This document shows, one piece after another, positions 14,243 through 22,996 of a DNA stretch of 64,000 nucleotides; position 1 is the stretch's first letter, and each line of letters begins with the position of its first letter. The stretch is from Paenibacillus_G elgii_A. GTDB lineage: Bacteria; Bacillota; Bacilli; Paenibacillales; NBRC-103111. The position numbers and the translations under genes were made by a program. Below the pieces are notes generated by a model. The model was not told the origin of the DNA. It ran no database searches and saw nothing but the letters and a program-made list of their open reading frames with translations. Where the stretch lies: assembly GCA_042219835.1 (NCBI GenBank), contig JBHJMN010000001.1, forward strand, positions 62,001 through 126,000. The letters run 5' to 3'.

Positions 14243-15721
14243 TCACAAAATGATCGCAATGAGGCCGCCGGAGCCTTCGTTTATAATCCGTCCAAGCGTT
14301 TCCTGGAGCTTGTAGCGCGCGTTATCCGGCATCATGGCCAGTTTGCCTTGAATGCCTTCGCGTACAATCGAGTGCAACGACCGTCCGAAAATATCGGATT
14401 CCCAGATTTTGAGCGGGTTGTCCTCGAAATCCTGCATCAAGTAACGAACGAGCTCCTCGCTTTGTTTCTCTGTGCCGATAATCGGCGAGAATTCCGACTC
14501 CACGTCGACGCGGATCATATGAATCGACGGCGCCGTCGCCTTGAGCCGGACGCCGAAGCGGGAGCCTTGCCGGATGAGCTCCGGTTCGTCGAGCGCCATC
14601 TCCGCGAGCGTCGGCGGAGCAATCCCGTAGCCAGTCGTTTTGACCATTTCGAGCGCTTCGGCGAAGTGATCGTACTCGCGCTTGGCATGCGTAAAATCCT
14701 GCATGAGCTGCAGCAGGTGATCCTTGCCGCGGATTTCCACACCAACGACCTCCATAAGAATGCGGTCATACAGCTCGTCGGGCGCGTACAGATCGATTTC
14801 CGCGACCCCTTGCCCCATATTCATTCCGGCCAGCGCCGCTTTATCGATAAACTCATATTCCTCGAAATGACTGACAACCCGATCCACGTCGCGGAGTCTG
14901 CGAATGTCCTGAACCGTCTCGCGGACGGAGTTCTCAAAGCTGGAACGGAGCCAGTGGTTCTCCTCCAACACCATGACCCAGCTGGGCAGATTCACGTTGA
15001 CCTCGTGAACCGGGAATTCGTACAGCACTTCACGAAGCACAGACATCATGTCGTCCTCACTCATATTGGCAACGCTCATCGCCACGACCGGCACGTCGTG
15101 CTTCGCCTGCAGCTCGTTGCGCAGCTCAATCACGGCATCGCTCTGCGGGCGGGTGGAGTTTACGATGACGATGAACGGCTTTCCAACTTCCTTTAGTTCA
15201 TTAATGATACGCTCCTCTGCATCCACGTAAGAGGTGCGCGGAATTTCCGCGATCGAGCCGTCCGTCGTAATGACGACGCCTAGCGTCGCATGCTCCTGGA
15301 TCACTTTGCGCGTGCCGATTTCCGCGGCTTCCTGGAACGGAATCGCTTCATCAAACCACGGCGTATTGATCATCCTCGGGCCGTTCTCATCCTCATATCC
15401 TTTGGCGCCTTCGACAACATACCCGACGCAGTCGACCAGTCGAACGTTGACATTCAGTCCTTCAGCAACATGCAGCTGCACGGCATTGTTCGGTACGAAT
15501 TTCGGCTCCGTCGTCATAATCGTCCGTCCAGCGGCGCTTTGCGGCAATTCGTCGGTTGCCCGGATCCGGTCGGCTTCATTCTGGATGTTCGGCAGCACGA
15601 TCGACTCCATAAAGCGCTTGATGAACGTTGATTTTCCCGTACGGACCGCTCCAACGACCCCCAGGTAAATATCCCCGCCAGTACGCTCTGCAATGTCCTT
15701 AAAGATATCCACTTTTTCCAA
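14243..15721 (-). CDS. spoIVA: Stage IV sporulation protein A, spore coat ATPase (492 aa)
   Basis: SpoIVA polymerises on the outer forespore membrane as the base for coat assembly and is needed for cortex formation. The N-terminus IYLGVVGAVRTGKSTFIKRF contains the Walker A motif at about residues 24-32, then VRLVDCVGYVVEGAKGYED and FIVIVNSTRP, which fit its TRAFAC-like ATPase domain. Length is the same as in B. subtilis. AGGAGGG precedes ATG 15721. A sigma-E-like promoter lies at 15781-15808. Confidence 0.97.
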   Translation of the reverse strand: MEKVDIFKDIAERTGGDIYLGVVGAVRTGKSTFIKRFMESIVLPNIQNEADRIRATDELPQSAAGRTIMTTEPKFVPNNAVQLHVAEGLNVNVRLVDCVGYVVEGAKGYEDENGPRMINTPWFDEAIPFQEAAEIGTRKVIQEHATLGVVITTDGSIAEIPRTSYVDAEERIINELKEVGKPFIVIVNSTRPQSDAVIELRNELQAKHDVPVVAMSVANMSEDDMMSVLREVLYEFPVHEVNVNLPSWVMVLEENHWLRSSFENSVRETVQDIRRLRDVDRVVSHFEEYEFIDKAALAGMNMGQGVAEIDLYAPDELYDRILMEVVGVEIRGKDHLLQLMQDFTHAKREYDHFAEALEMVKTTGYGIAPPTLAEMALDEPELIRQGSRFGVRLKATAPSIHMIRVDVESEFSPIIGTEKQSEELVRYLMQDFEDNPLKIWESDIFGRSLHSIVREGIQGKLAMMPDNARYKLQETLGRIINEGSGGLIAIIL

Positions 15722-15780
15722 TGAGAATCCCTCCTACAGGTTGTTTAAGACGAAACTCGTACACGCTTTGGACTAGTACA

Positions 15781-15808
15781 AATATATGTACGGCGGTTCA
15801 AAATATGA
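15781..15808 (-). promoter_or_regulatory. Sigma-E-like promoter of spoIVA
   Basis: On the minus strand TCATATTT (15801-15808) and CATATATT (15781-15788), spaced by 12 bases, resemble the sigma-E -35 and -10 consensus. spoIVA is sigma-E controlled in B. subtilis, which supports the reading. Confidence 0.5.
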
Positions 15809-15930
15809 TGATAGGCGCAGAAATAATTTTCACCGGAAATCCGGCTTTCCCGTGTTCGCCGCTTGCGTCCTTAACTTCATCCCTGACAAATATATGTAGG
15901 AGATTCTACGATTATTCTAGCTATGGCAAG

Positions 15931-15970
15931 AAAAAAACCTCTATCACCTTGGCTGGAAGGTTGATAGAGG
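15931..15970 (-). terminator. Terminator of the yphF-like lipoprotein gene
   Basis: CCTCTATCA/TGATAGAGG stem with inner CCTT/AAGG and a TTTTTTT tail on the minus strand, just after the stop at 15976. Confidence 0.85.
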
Positions 15971-15975
15971 CTAGG

Positions 15976-16701
15976 TTAGAACGATTCCGGGACGGGAACC
16001 GGCTTATTATCTTTCCACATGTAAGCAAACGAGCGCGCAGGGACGAAATACGATTCCTGAACGAGCAACGCGCGCAAATCCTGCTTTGCATCCAGACGGC
16101 TTTGAAGCTGCTTCTTATCGATAAGCCGCATCATTTCGGGCGCGTAATCGATGGCGACCTGACCCGCTTCGCTCATCAGAAAAGGAAGCTTTACCGAGCG
16201 CGTATACATGCTGGTCACTTCCAGAGGCTGCCGGTTCAGCTTGGCATAATCGATGGCGACAAATCCGGGAGCGATCGTTTCCCCTGCCGGCAGCATGCCC
16301 GTTTTTGATTTGTAACGGTCCACTTCCTGCTGCAGTTCGACCGTTTGCTGGAACGAAGGCAGATCCATCATCTTCACCGTCGGCTTCGTCTCCGCATCGA
16401 TCAGGACGTAGGTCGCCGTCCCGCCGTTCTCGAACGCGTTGGCCGGCACTTCGCTAAGGTAACGCCCTTTCAGCTTTTTGAAATCGATCAGATACTGTTC
16501 GTATAGCGGTGTGGTCGCCTCGAAGTTTTTGATCGGCAGCACGCCGGTTTTCGCCTTAAATTGATCGACCGCGTTCTGAACGACGATCACATACTCACCG
16601 CTCGCAATCTGGCTTTCCTTGCGCATCTCCTTCGGATACATGCAGCCGCCGAGCAGCGCGCAGACCAGCAGCAAAGACGCCGCCTGCAGCCAACGCTTCA
16701 T
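15976..16701 (-). CDS. yphF: YphF-like lipoprotein (241 aa)
   Basis: The start ATG 16699-16701 overlaps the ferredoxin stop (TGATG), with AGGAGG upstream. A signal peptide ends in the lipobox LLGGC (Cys at about residue 20), so the mature protein is a lipid-anchored surface protein. The body has repeated AKTG/SKTGMLP segments (GVLPIKNFEATTPLYEQYL, GMLPAGETIAPGFVAIDY), suggesting a duplicated domain. The function of YphF is not known to me. Position next to spoIVA matches B. subtilis; the symbol is by synteny. Confidence 0.75.
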   Translation of the reverse strand: MKRWLQAASLLLVCALLGGCMYPKEMRKESQIASGEYVIVVQNAVDQFKAKTGVLPIKNFEATTPLYEQYLIDFKKLKGRYLSEVPANAFENGGTATYVLIDAETKPTVKMMDLPSFQQTVELQQEVDRYKSKTGMLPAGETIAPGFVAIDYAKLNRQPLEVTSMYTRSVKLPFLMSEAGQVAIDYAPEMMRLIDKKQLQSRLDAKQDLRALLVQESYFVPARSFAYMWKDNKPVPVPESF

Positions 16702-17042
16702 CACCATTCCTCCTCCTGCTTCTCCAACTGCTTGCGTATAGCGCTCTTCAACGGATCCTCCGGCACGAGCACCGTAACAGGCCCGGTGATTTTCGCCTGG
16801 CAGGCCAGACGATAGCCTTCCTGCTGCAAGCCGCCGAGCTTCAGCGCCTCATTGCGGTTCAGCCCGGCCAGCCCAGTACCGGCGTTCTCCGTCACGCGAA
16901 CCTTGCACATCAGACAAGCCGCCTTGCCCCCGCACCGGGTACGGATATGCACGCGGGCGCGCCGTGCCGCGTCCAGAAGCGTCGTGCCCGGTCTTGCTTC
17001 CAACGTTTTGTTGTCGGGTAAAAAAGTCACTTTCGCGGCCAT
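16701..17042 (-). CDS. 2Fe-2S ferredoxin (113 aa)
   Basis: ATG 17040-17042 follows AAGGAGC. The plant-type iron-sulfur motif CGGKAACLMC (CX5CX2C) lies at about residues 41-50, with a fourth cysteine in YRLACQAKI near 85. It would carry single electrons in the cytoplasm. Its partner enzyme is not in the window. A related ferredoxin lies at 17701-17994 with a nucleotidyltransferase-fold gene between them, an arrangement not present in B. subtilis at this site. Confidence 0.85.
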   Translation of the reverse strand: MAAKVTFLPDNKTLEARPGTTLLDAARRARVHIRTRCGGKAACLMCKVRVTENAGTGLAGLNRNEALKLGGLQQEGYRLACQAKITGPVTVLVPEDPLKSAIRKQLEKQEEEW

Positions 17043-17058
17043 ACGCGCGCTCCTTCCG

Positions 17059-17673
17059 TTAATTCGCCGCTTTCGGGTCGAGCAGCGTACGCAGCCTGTC
17101 GGCGAGCTCCCCACTGAAACGGTTGCGGGCAATCAAATCATCGAGAACCAGCCTGTGACGCTCCGGCTCCCGGACTCGGCACACCCTTGCAATCGCTTCA
17201 TAGCGATCCGGGCGATCCCTCAGCACGTTAAACACCAGTTCGTGGGCCAGCGGCATTAACCGGACGGCCTCTCCTTCGCCATACAAAACAGCAGACGCAT
17301 GCGTTCGCGCCAAATACTCGGCTTCCACGAGATATTCGCTGTCCATCGCCCGTACCTCGAAAGCCCCGACCAGCTCCACCTTGACGCCGTTCATCTCATA
17401 ATGGCTGAGCAACGACCGGTAAATGGACGTTTCACTCCTCGTCTGCTCGTCTGTCGCGAACGGGCGAAGCGCCACATGCAAAGCCTCCGCATCGCGCCGG
17501 TCAGCGTATAAATCCAAGTCCCGGGGAAGCGTGCTAAGCTCCACGCCTTGCAGCAGCAGTCCGGTGCTGCCGCCAACCAACCAAATGGAGTCAGATTCCC
17601 GTGTATGTACAGCAAGCTCGGAAAAAATCGTTTTGAGCGGTTCCGGCACCGTGCCAAGTTGTTGAGTATTCAT
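17059..17673 (-). CDS. Nucleotidyltransferase-fold protein (204 aa)
   Basis: Near the N-terminus, IWLVGGSTGLLLQGVE and LPRDLDLYADRRDAEAL form the GG/S...DxD pattern of the polymerase-beta nucleotidyltransferase fold (GGSTG with DLDLY). The rest has an Arg/Glu-rich helical domain. Relatives include stand-alone MNT-like or DUF1814-type proteins, but I cannot name the substrate. It lies between two ferredoxin genes and is likely co-transcribed with them. Confidence 0.65.
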   Translation of the reverse strand: MNTQQLGTVPEPLKTIFSELAVHTRESDSIWLVGGSTGLLLQGVELSTLPRDLDLYADRRDAEALHVALRPFATDEQTRSETSIYRSLLSHYEMNGVKVELVGAFEVRAMDSEYLVEAEYLARTHASAVLYGEGEAVRLMPLAHELVFNVLRDRPDRYEAIARVCRVREPERHRLVLDDLIARNRFSGELADRLRTLLDPKAAN

Positions 17674-17700
17674 CTTATCATCCTATGCTAAGCAAAATGG

Positions 17701-17994
17701 TCAAAAATAAGGCTTATGCGCAACGGCAATCGCGCCCTCGCTTTTTACTTTCGCCTGACAGCCTAACCGAAAGCCTTGCTCCAGCTCTTCCGGCTCCAAA
17801 TTGTCCAGCTCCTCGTCCGTCGGAGCGTTCAAATGCTCCATCCCCTCGCTTACTTGACAGCGGCAGCGCGAGCAGGTGCCCCTCATGCAGGAGAACCCCC
17901 AGTCCACTTCCGCCTTCAGCGCCAAATCCAAGATCGTGAACCCCGTCACCGGTTCGATCGATTTCGTTACTCTGCGTCCTTTTAAAGTTATCAT
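17701..17994 (-). CDS. Second 2Fe-2S ferredoxin (97 aa)
   Basis: ATG at 17994 follows AAGGAGTTT. The motif FSCMRGTCSRCRCQ gives CX4CX2C plus an extra Cys, with the distant fourth ligand in FRLGCQAKVKS. This is a plant-type 2Fe-2S domain, more compact and acidic than the first one. Together with the upstream ferredoxin it suggests a small redox module. Confidence 0.85.
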   Translation of the reverse strand: MITLKGRRVTKSIEPVTGFTILDLALKAEVDWGFSCMRGTCSRCRCQVSEGMEHLNAPTDEELDNLEPEELEQGFRLGCQAKVKSEGAIAVAHKPYF

Positions 17995-18009
17995 GAGCTG
18001 CCAAACTCC

Positions 18010-18189
18010 TTACAATAGGGATACGACCATATAAATAAAAATCGGGATAAACATCAGGAACGCGGCCAGCGACAGCACAAACCGGATAATGCCCGTCGTT
18101 TTATTTCTCGCAAACGTGATCAGCAGCGAAGCGAGAACCATCAAACCGATCGCAATAAAAGATGCCCACATTTTGTCCAACGGCGACAT
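18010..18189 (-). CDS. yphE: YphE-like DUF2768 membrane protein (59 aa)
   Basis: The likely start is ATG 18187-18189 (MSPLDKMWASF); a longer frame to 18276 contains no better start, and the ribosome site is weak. Two hydrophobic helices (SFIAIGLMVLASLLITF, RFVLSLAAFLMFIPIFIYMV) flank a short basic loop. The size and topology match the DUF2768 family of B. subtilis YphE, which also lies beside yphF and gpsA. Function unknown. Confidence 0.7.
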   Translation of the reverse strand: MSPLDKMWASFIAIGLMVLASLLITFARNKTTGIIRFVLSLAAFLMFIPIFIYMVVSLL

Positions 18190-18302
18190 AATAGTTTTTC
18201 CAACCCCTAGCATGGTAACGTAATTGACTCCATCATAACACAAAAAAAGCATAAGCGCGCTTGACCGGCGGCTCATGCCATAAAACTGTTAAAAATGTCA
18301 CT

Positions 18303-18581
18303 TTACTTCTTCATGATCATCTTCATGAGCTGTTCCAAATTGTCCGTACTCACTTTGCTGCTTTTAATGGCTTGGATCAGCTCTTTCGTCGTTTGATCTG
18401 AAACGGGAACATTCACAAGACCCGCAACTTGCTTAATCAACTGCCGCAGCTGCGTATCGCTCTGCAGCGTGGACGGCTTTACCCCGCTCGCAAGCTTGTA
18501 TATATCTTTCTCGGAGACGCTTTTGCCGGTTTTTTTCTTCACCACATTGAGCACGTCTTTCGGCATGTTATTATCTGCCAT
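18303..18581 (-). CDS. spoVIF: SpoVIF-family sporulation protein (92 aa)
   Basis: The protein resembles SpoVIF: VVKKKTGKSVSEKDIYKLAS near the N-terminus, a basic middle, and a QAIKSSKVSTDNLEQLMKM end. SpoVIF is a small coat-related sporulation protein. The similarity is at the level of family pattern, so the symbol is tentative. It sits between yphE and gpsA, not its usual B. subtilis place. Confidence 0.65.
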   Translation of the reverse strand: MADNNMPKDVLNVVKKKTGKSVSEKDIYKLASGVKPSTLQSDTQLRQLIKQVAGLVNVPVSDQTTKELIQAIKSSKVSTDNLEQLMKMIMKK

Positions 18582-18663
18582 CGTCGTCCCTCCTCAGACT
18601 GGTTATGCAATAGAGCCTGAGGTAGTATATGTGGAAAAGTTGCCTTCGGTATAGGCGCTTGCC

Positions 18664-19713
18664 TTAACGAAGCCAACCGTTTTGAGAATCGTCGGCGATT
18701 TCTTCGGTTTCGTGCCGGGGCCCCCGTCCCATCAAATGCTCTACGGCCGTTTTCGGGCTTTTCCCGTTAAACAGGACGTGGTACAGCTGTTCCGTAATCG
18801 GCATGGAAATCTTATAGTGCTGGGACAACCGATAGGCGGCCTGCGTCGTTTTGACGCCTTCTACAACCATTCCCATCCGCTGAAGCACCTCTTCCAGCGA
18901 ATACCCCTGTGCCAGCATCGATCCGGCCCGCCAGTTGCGGCTGTGCCTGCTCGTACACGTAACCACCAAATCTCCGATTCCGGCCAATCCCGCGAACGTT
19001 AACGGACTCGCCCCCATCGCCGTCCCAAGTCTGGCGATTTCGGCCAGTCCCCGGGTAAGCAGAGCTGCTTTGGCGTTATCTCCGAAATCCAACCCGTCGC
19101 TGAGACCTGCTCCGAGCGCAATAATATTTTTGAGCGCTCCGCCAACTTCAACACCAATGACGTCGGGGTTCGTATATACGCGAAAATACGAGTTGATCAA
19201 TAAATCCTGCGCCTGCTCGGCGGCTTCTTTATCCAGCGAAGCAACAACAACCGTAGTCGGGCATTGCCGGATGACCTCTTCCGCATGGCTTGGCCCGGAC
19301 AGCACGACCAGACGGTTCAAATCGTAGGACGTCAGCTCTTCCGCCAGCACTTCGCTCATGCGCTTTAAGCTTCCGGCCTCGAACCCTTTGGTCGCGTGGA
19401 CCAGAAGCGAATTGGGGCTCAAATGCGGCTTAAGCTGACCGGCGATATCCCGCATGGCCGAGGACGGTGCTACAACCACGACGGCTTCCGCATCTTTCAC
19501 GGCTTCTTCCATCGAATCGGTCGCCCGAATCCGCGAAGACAACAAAACCCCGGGCAAAAACCGGCTGTTGCGGTGCTCCTCATTAATTTCCCGTACCTGG
19601 TCGCGGTTGCGGGACCACAGCAGCACGTCGCGGCCGTTATCCGCCAGCACCGAAGCAATGGCCGTTCCCCAACTTCCCGCTACCAGCACGGCGGTTTTAC
19701 CGGAAATCGGCAT
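18664..19713 (-). CDS. gpsA: Glycerol-3-phosphate dehydrogenase [NAD(P)+] (349 aa)
   Basis: GpsA makes sn-glycerol 3-phosphate for membrane lipid synthesis. The N-terminal Rossmann segment reads KTAVLVAGSWGTAIASVLAD; the first Gly of the usual GxGxxG is Val here. The C-terminal catalytic domain has GVEVGGALKNIIALGAGLSD, LTRGLAEIARLGTAMG and TFAGLAGIGDLVVTCTS. Length is typical. It is followed by plsY at 24 bases, so the product of GpsA is used by the next gene's enzyme. Confidence 0.95.
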   Translation of the reverse strand: MPISGKTAVLVAGSWGTAIASVLADNGRDVLLWSRNRDQVREINEEHRNSRFLPGVLLSSRIRATDSMEEAVKDAEAVVVVAPSSAMRDIAGQLKPHLSPNSLLVHATKGFEAGSLKRMSEVLAEELTSYDLNRLVVLSGPSHAEEVIRQCPTTVVVASLDKEAAEQAQDLLINSYFRVYTNPDVIGVEVGGALKNIIALGAGLSDGLDFGDNAKAALLTRGLAEIARLGTAMGASPLTFAGLAGIGDLVVTCTSRHSRNWRAGSMLAQGYSLEEVLQRMGMVVEGVKTTQAAYRLSQHYKISMPITEQLYHVLFNGKSPKTAVEHLMGRGPRHETEEIADDSQNGWLR

Positions 19714-19737
19714 GAACGAACACCTCCGTTTATTTCG

Positions 19738-20337
19738 TCAAGCTTGCTTTTTGGCACCAAGCTTGTTCTCTTTTCCTTTTAACAGCTTCATGATATTGCC
19801 CCTGTGCTTGACCCAAGCGAATACGAATAGAAGCAGGCTGAGCGCGAAAATTTCCCGGGAACCGGCCATAAACCATATTAAAATCGGCAAAAGTGCGGTA
19901 AACAATAGAGATCCCAGAGAAACGTAACGCGTAATAGCAATAGAAACAATAGCAACAATCCCGGCGATAAGTGCAGGCAAAAAGGCAAGCGTCACCATCA
20001 CTCCGATCGTCGTGGCAATGCCCTTGCCTCCCCGAAACCCGAAAAACACCGGCCAATTGTGCCCAACGATGACGCTGATCCCCGCAAGCACTTCAAACAG
20101 CGGATCGCTCCCGCTCAGCCACGTGCCGATCCAGACGGCCGCCACGCCCTTCAATACATCCAAGAGAAGCACTGCGATGCCCGGCCCTTTGCCGAGCACC
20201 CGCAGCGTATTCGTCGCCCCTGCGTTCCCACTTCCGTGTTCCCGTATATCGATGCCTTTCAACAGTTTGCCTGCCAAATAACTGAAGCTGACTGAGCCGA
20301 TCAAATAACCGATCAAAAGTGAGAGGAAGTTAGTCAC
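19738..20337 (-). CDS. plsY: Glycerol-3-phosphate acyltransferase PlsY (199 aa)
   Basis: PlsY transfers an acyl group from acyl phosphate to glycerol 3-phosphate at the membrane. The sequence has about five hydrophobic helices and the family motifs IREHGSGNAGATNTLRVLGK, ISVIVGHNWPVFFGFRGGKG and ITRYVSLGSLL. It lies between gpsA and der, and follows gpsA's pathway directly. Confidence 0.95.
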   Translation of the reverse strand: MTNFLSLLIGYLIGSVSFSYLAGKLLKGIDIREHGSGNAGATNTLRVLGKGPGIAVLLLDVLKGVAAVWIGTWLSGSDPLFEVLAGISVIVGHNWPVFFGFRGGKGIATTIGVMVTLAFLPALIAGIVAIVSIAITRYVSLGSLLFTALLPILIWFMAGSREIFALSLLLFVFAWVKHRGNIMKLLKGKENKLGAKKQA

Positions 20338-20349
20338 CGCGGTTCTCCC

Positions 20350-21672
20350 CTATTCATCGTCCGATTTGCGACGCGTGAACATACGCAGAGGCGTTCCCTC
20401 AAAACCGAACGCGCCGCGAATTTTATTTTCCAAATATCTTTGATAGGAGAAATGCATCAGCTCCGGATCGTTGACGAAGAAAACGATGGTCGGAGGCTTG
20501 ACCGCTACCTGCGTCGCATAATTGATACGTAGACGTTTCCCTTTATCCGTCGGCGGCGGGTTGATGGCCACGGCATCGGACACGACGTCATTCAGCACAT
20601 GCGTCGCCACACGCGCCGCATGCTGCTCGGCCACATTGGTCACGATCGGGAACAGCTTATGCAGCCGCTGCTTCGTCTTGGCCGACAAAAACACGACGGG
20701 AGCATAGGTCATAAACAAAAAATGGTCGCGAATTTTTTGCGTGAACTGATGCATCGTTTTATCGTCTTTTTCCACGATATCCCATTTGTTCACAACGAAG
20801 ATCGCCGCTTTGCCAGCCTCGTGCGCATACCCGGCGACATGCTTATCTTGCTCGATAATGCCTTCCTCGCCGTCAATGACGACCAGCACGACGTCCGCCC
20901 GCTCGATCGCCTTCATGGCGCGCATGACGCTGTACTTCTCCGTCGTCTCGTATACTTTGCCGCGCTTGCGCATCCCCGCCGTATCGATGATGACGTACTT
21001 TTGTCCGTCCTTCTCAAAAGGCGTATCGATCGCATCGCGCGTCGTTCCGGCGACATTGCTGACGATGACGCGTTCTTCTCCCAGGATAGCGTTGACGAGC
21101 GACGATTTCCCGACGTTCGGCCGGCCGATCAATGCAACCTTGATCACATCCTCGCCGTACTCTTCCTCGCTCGTGTCCGGAAAATGCTTGATCACCTCAT
21201 CAAGCAGATCGCCGATTCCCGTACCGTGAGAGCCGGAGATGCCGACGATTTCGCCGAAGCCGAGGCTGTAGAACTCGTAAATATCGTCCATCCGCTTCAG
21301 ATTATCCACTTTGTTGACGGCAACGATAACCGGCTTTTTCGCCCGGAACAGCATTTCCGCGACTTCGCTGTCCGCCGGCGTAATGCCCGCTTTGGCATCC
21401 ACCATAAACACGATGACGTCCGCTTCCTCGATGGCAAGCTCCGCTTGAACGCGTACGGACTTCATGATCTGATCTTCCCCGTCGACCTCAATCCCGCCGG
21501 TGTCGATGACGCTGAACTCGGTGTCCAGCCATTCTCCCCTGCCGTACAGCCGGTCCCGGGTAACCCCCGGTTTATCTTCCACAATAGCCAGCTTATCGCC
21601 GATAATACGGTTAAATACCGTAGATTTGCCCACGTTCGGACGGCCGACAATCGCTATGATTGGTCTTGCCAT
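20350..21672 (-). CDS. der: Ribosome biogenesis GTPase Der / EngA (440 aa)
   Basis: ATG 21670-21672 (MARPIIAIVG) is chosen from AAGGGA spacing. Two tandem GTPase domains are visible: the first with GRPNVGKSTVFNRI, DTGG and NKVD, the second with GRPNVGKSSLVNAILG, DTAG and NKWD, plus a C-terminal KH-like domain with KPPTIVFFVNDPELMHFSYQ. Der is needed for 50S subunit assembly. Confidence 0.97.
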   Translation of the reverse strand: MARPIIAIVGRPNVGKSTVFNRIIGDKLAIVEDKPGVTRDRLYGRGEWLDTEFSVIDTGGIEVDGEDQIMKSVRVQAELAIEEADVIVFMVDAKAGITPADSEVAEMLFRAKKPVIVAVNKVDNLKRMDDIYEFYSLGFGEIVGISGSHGTGIGDLLDEVIKHFPDTSEEEYGEDVIKVALIGRPNVGKSSLVNAILGEERVIVSNVAGTTRDAIDTPFEKDGQKYVIIDTAGMRKRGKVYETTEKYSVMRAMKAIERADVVLVVIDGEEGIIEQDKHVAGYAHEAGKAAIFVVNKWDIVEKDDKTMHQFTQKIRDHFLFMTYAPVVFLSAKTKQRLHKLFPIVTNVAEQHAARVATHVLNDVVSDAVAINPPPTDKGKRLRINYATQVAVKPPTIVFFVNDPELMHFSYQRYLENKIRGAFGFEGTPLRMFTRRKSDDE

Positions 21673-21756
21673 GCACTTCATTCCCTTCTTCGATTACCGC
21701 AATGTTGCTTCATGTCTCCCTCCGCCCGTTCGGCCAAGGGACGTTATGTACAAAGA

Positions 21757-21777
21757 CAAGCCTGTTTTCAAGGCTTG
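21757..21777 (-). terminator. Hairpin between the YIEGIA pair and der
   Basis: CAAGCCT/AGGCTTG stem with a seven-base TTTTCAA-type loop and a weak T run on the minus strand. It lies after the stop of the gene at 21851 and may attenuate read-through into der. Confidence 0.4.
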
Positions 21778-21850
21778 CAAGCTCTGATATTATATCAAAA
21801 TCGAATTCACAAGTAAATGAACGAAACATTAGCGGGTAGCCTTCCAACCG

Positions 21851-22033
21851 TTAATGCTTCACTAAAATAACGATCCCGTTCTCCAAATCGTGAGCCGCCG
21901 AATCCAAAATTTTTTCCAGCTTAAAGGCTACTTGCTGCTGCTGATTTGCATCGTCCGCGATAAAGATGGGAGCACCGCCTGCCACCGTCTGCCGGTTTGC
22001 TTCCGTAGCCACTACCGCCATAATTTGTCCCAT
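21851..22033 (-). CDS. Capping-subunit-like partner of YIEGIA protein (60 aa)
   Basis: A short hydrophilic protein (MGQIMAVVATEANRQTVAGG, then IADDANQQQQVAFKLEKIL) with no membrane helix. Its size, sequence style and position five bases after the YIEGIA-family gene suggest the small capping partner annotated for that family. Direct evidence is limited to size and position. Confidence 0.55.
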   Translation of the reverse strand: MGQIMAVVATEANRQTVAGGAPIFIADDANQQQQVAFKLEKILDSAAHDLENGIVILVKH

Positions 22034-22038
22034 AAGCG

Positions 22039-22953
22039 CTATCCTCCCGCTTTTCCACCTTTTTGCACATGCGCTTCGCTCGGCATCCGCACGGCGCTTT
22101 CCAGCACCGGCGAGTTCATCGCGACTTGCCGGGCTTTCTCCGGATCGCGCTCCTGCGGAAGCAGCAGCACCGCGAGCCGTCCGTCATTCATATCCAGCTT
22201 AGCCAGCGGAACGAGCGCCGGTTCGCCTTCGTCGCGATGGACGCCCATAATCGTTGACACGTCATGCAGCAGCGCCTGCCGCTGTCCCGGATTAGCCAAG
22301 GTAACCCTGGCATTTTTGTTTTTGGGCACAAGCACAATTCCGATGGCTTTTTTCCGGATGACGTCTTGCGTATCGCTTAATCCGACGTTCATGATATAAA
22401 TGTCGTCCACGAACAGATTCGGTCCGTCCAGCCGCACCTGGCCGATGTTTACATTTGCAATCGCCGACAAGGTTTTGCCTGTCTTAAACATATTGGTGAC
22501 CAGAATTGCGGCAATGCCGGCCACAAACCCCCAATACCAAGGGAACACGATGCCGAAGAACGCCGTAGCGTACGCGGTAAAAATGACCAAATAGTTGCGC
22601 CCTTCAAACACCATCGCAATCCCTTCGATATAGGTCGCGCCCCGCGGCACCAGCTCCAGGCTGTCGATCTTGCTCAGCGTCTGGCGCTCCATATTGCGGA
22701 CGTCCCGGAACTGCTGCGCCGCCATAGCCAAGAACGTCATGGCTGTATAGTTCTTATCCAGCAGCGAAGGGACGGCGACCGAGCCGAGCCCCGCCGCGAT
22801 AACGCCCAAGGAAAGATGAATGATTTTGCCGTGAGGATAAGTCGGATATTGCCGGTAATCGGTCCGCAGCATCGTCAGCCGTGCCAGCACACCGAACATG
22901 ACGCCCAATATGATTCCTACGGTATATTTTTGCTCCACCAGCCAAATCCACAC
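22039..22953 (-). CDS. yphB: YIEGIA-family sporulation membrane protein, YphB-like (304 aa)
   Basis: The start is GTG 22951-22953 with AAGGAG upstream; a longer frame to 23109 overlaps the yphA-like gene and is not used. The family signature ATYIEGIAMVFEGRNYLVIF lies near the middle. Hydrophobic helices are at about residues 10-30, 55-75, 160-190. B. subtilis YphB belongs to the same family and has been linked to spore envelope formation. It is part of a membrane pair with the downstream small gene. Confidence 0.82.
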   Translation of the reverse strand: MWIWLVEQKYTVGIILGVMFGVLARLTMLRTDYRQYPTYPHGKIIHLSLGVIAAGLGSVAVPSLLDKNYTAMTFLAMAAQQFRDVRNMERQTLSKIDSLELVPRGATYIEGIAMVFEGRNYLVIFTAYATAFFGIVFPWYWGFVAGIAAILVTNMFKTGKTLSAIANVNIGQVRLDGPNLFVDDIYIMNVGLSDTQDVIRKKAIGIVLVPKNKNARVTLANPGQRQALLHDVSTIMGVHRDEGEPALVPLAKLDMNDGRLAVLLLPQERDPEKARQVAMNSPVLESAVRMPSEAHVQKGGKAGG

Positions 22954-22996
22954 GTCGATCGCGTCTCCTTCCTTCCAAGGTAACAGCTTCCATCTG

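Noticed and set aside
14213..15196. Plus-strand open frame of 327 codons over spoIVA
   Set aside because: Antisense shadow of a high-GC coding region with no ribosome site and a composition unlike a real protein.
20599..21816. Plus-strand open frame of 405 codons over der
   Set aside because: Antisense shadow of a strongly conserved GTPase gene.
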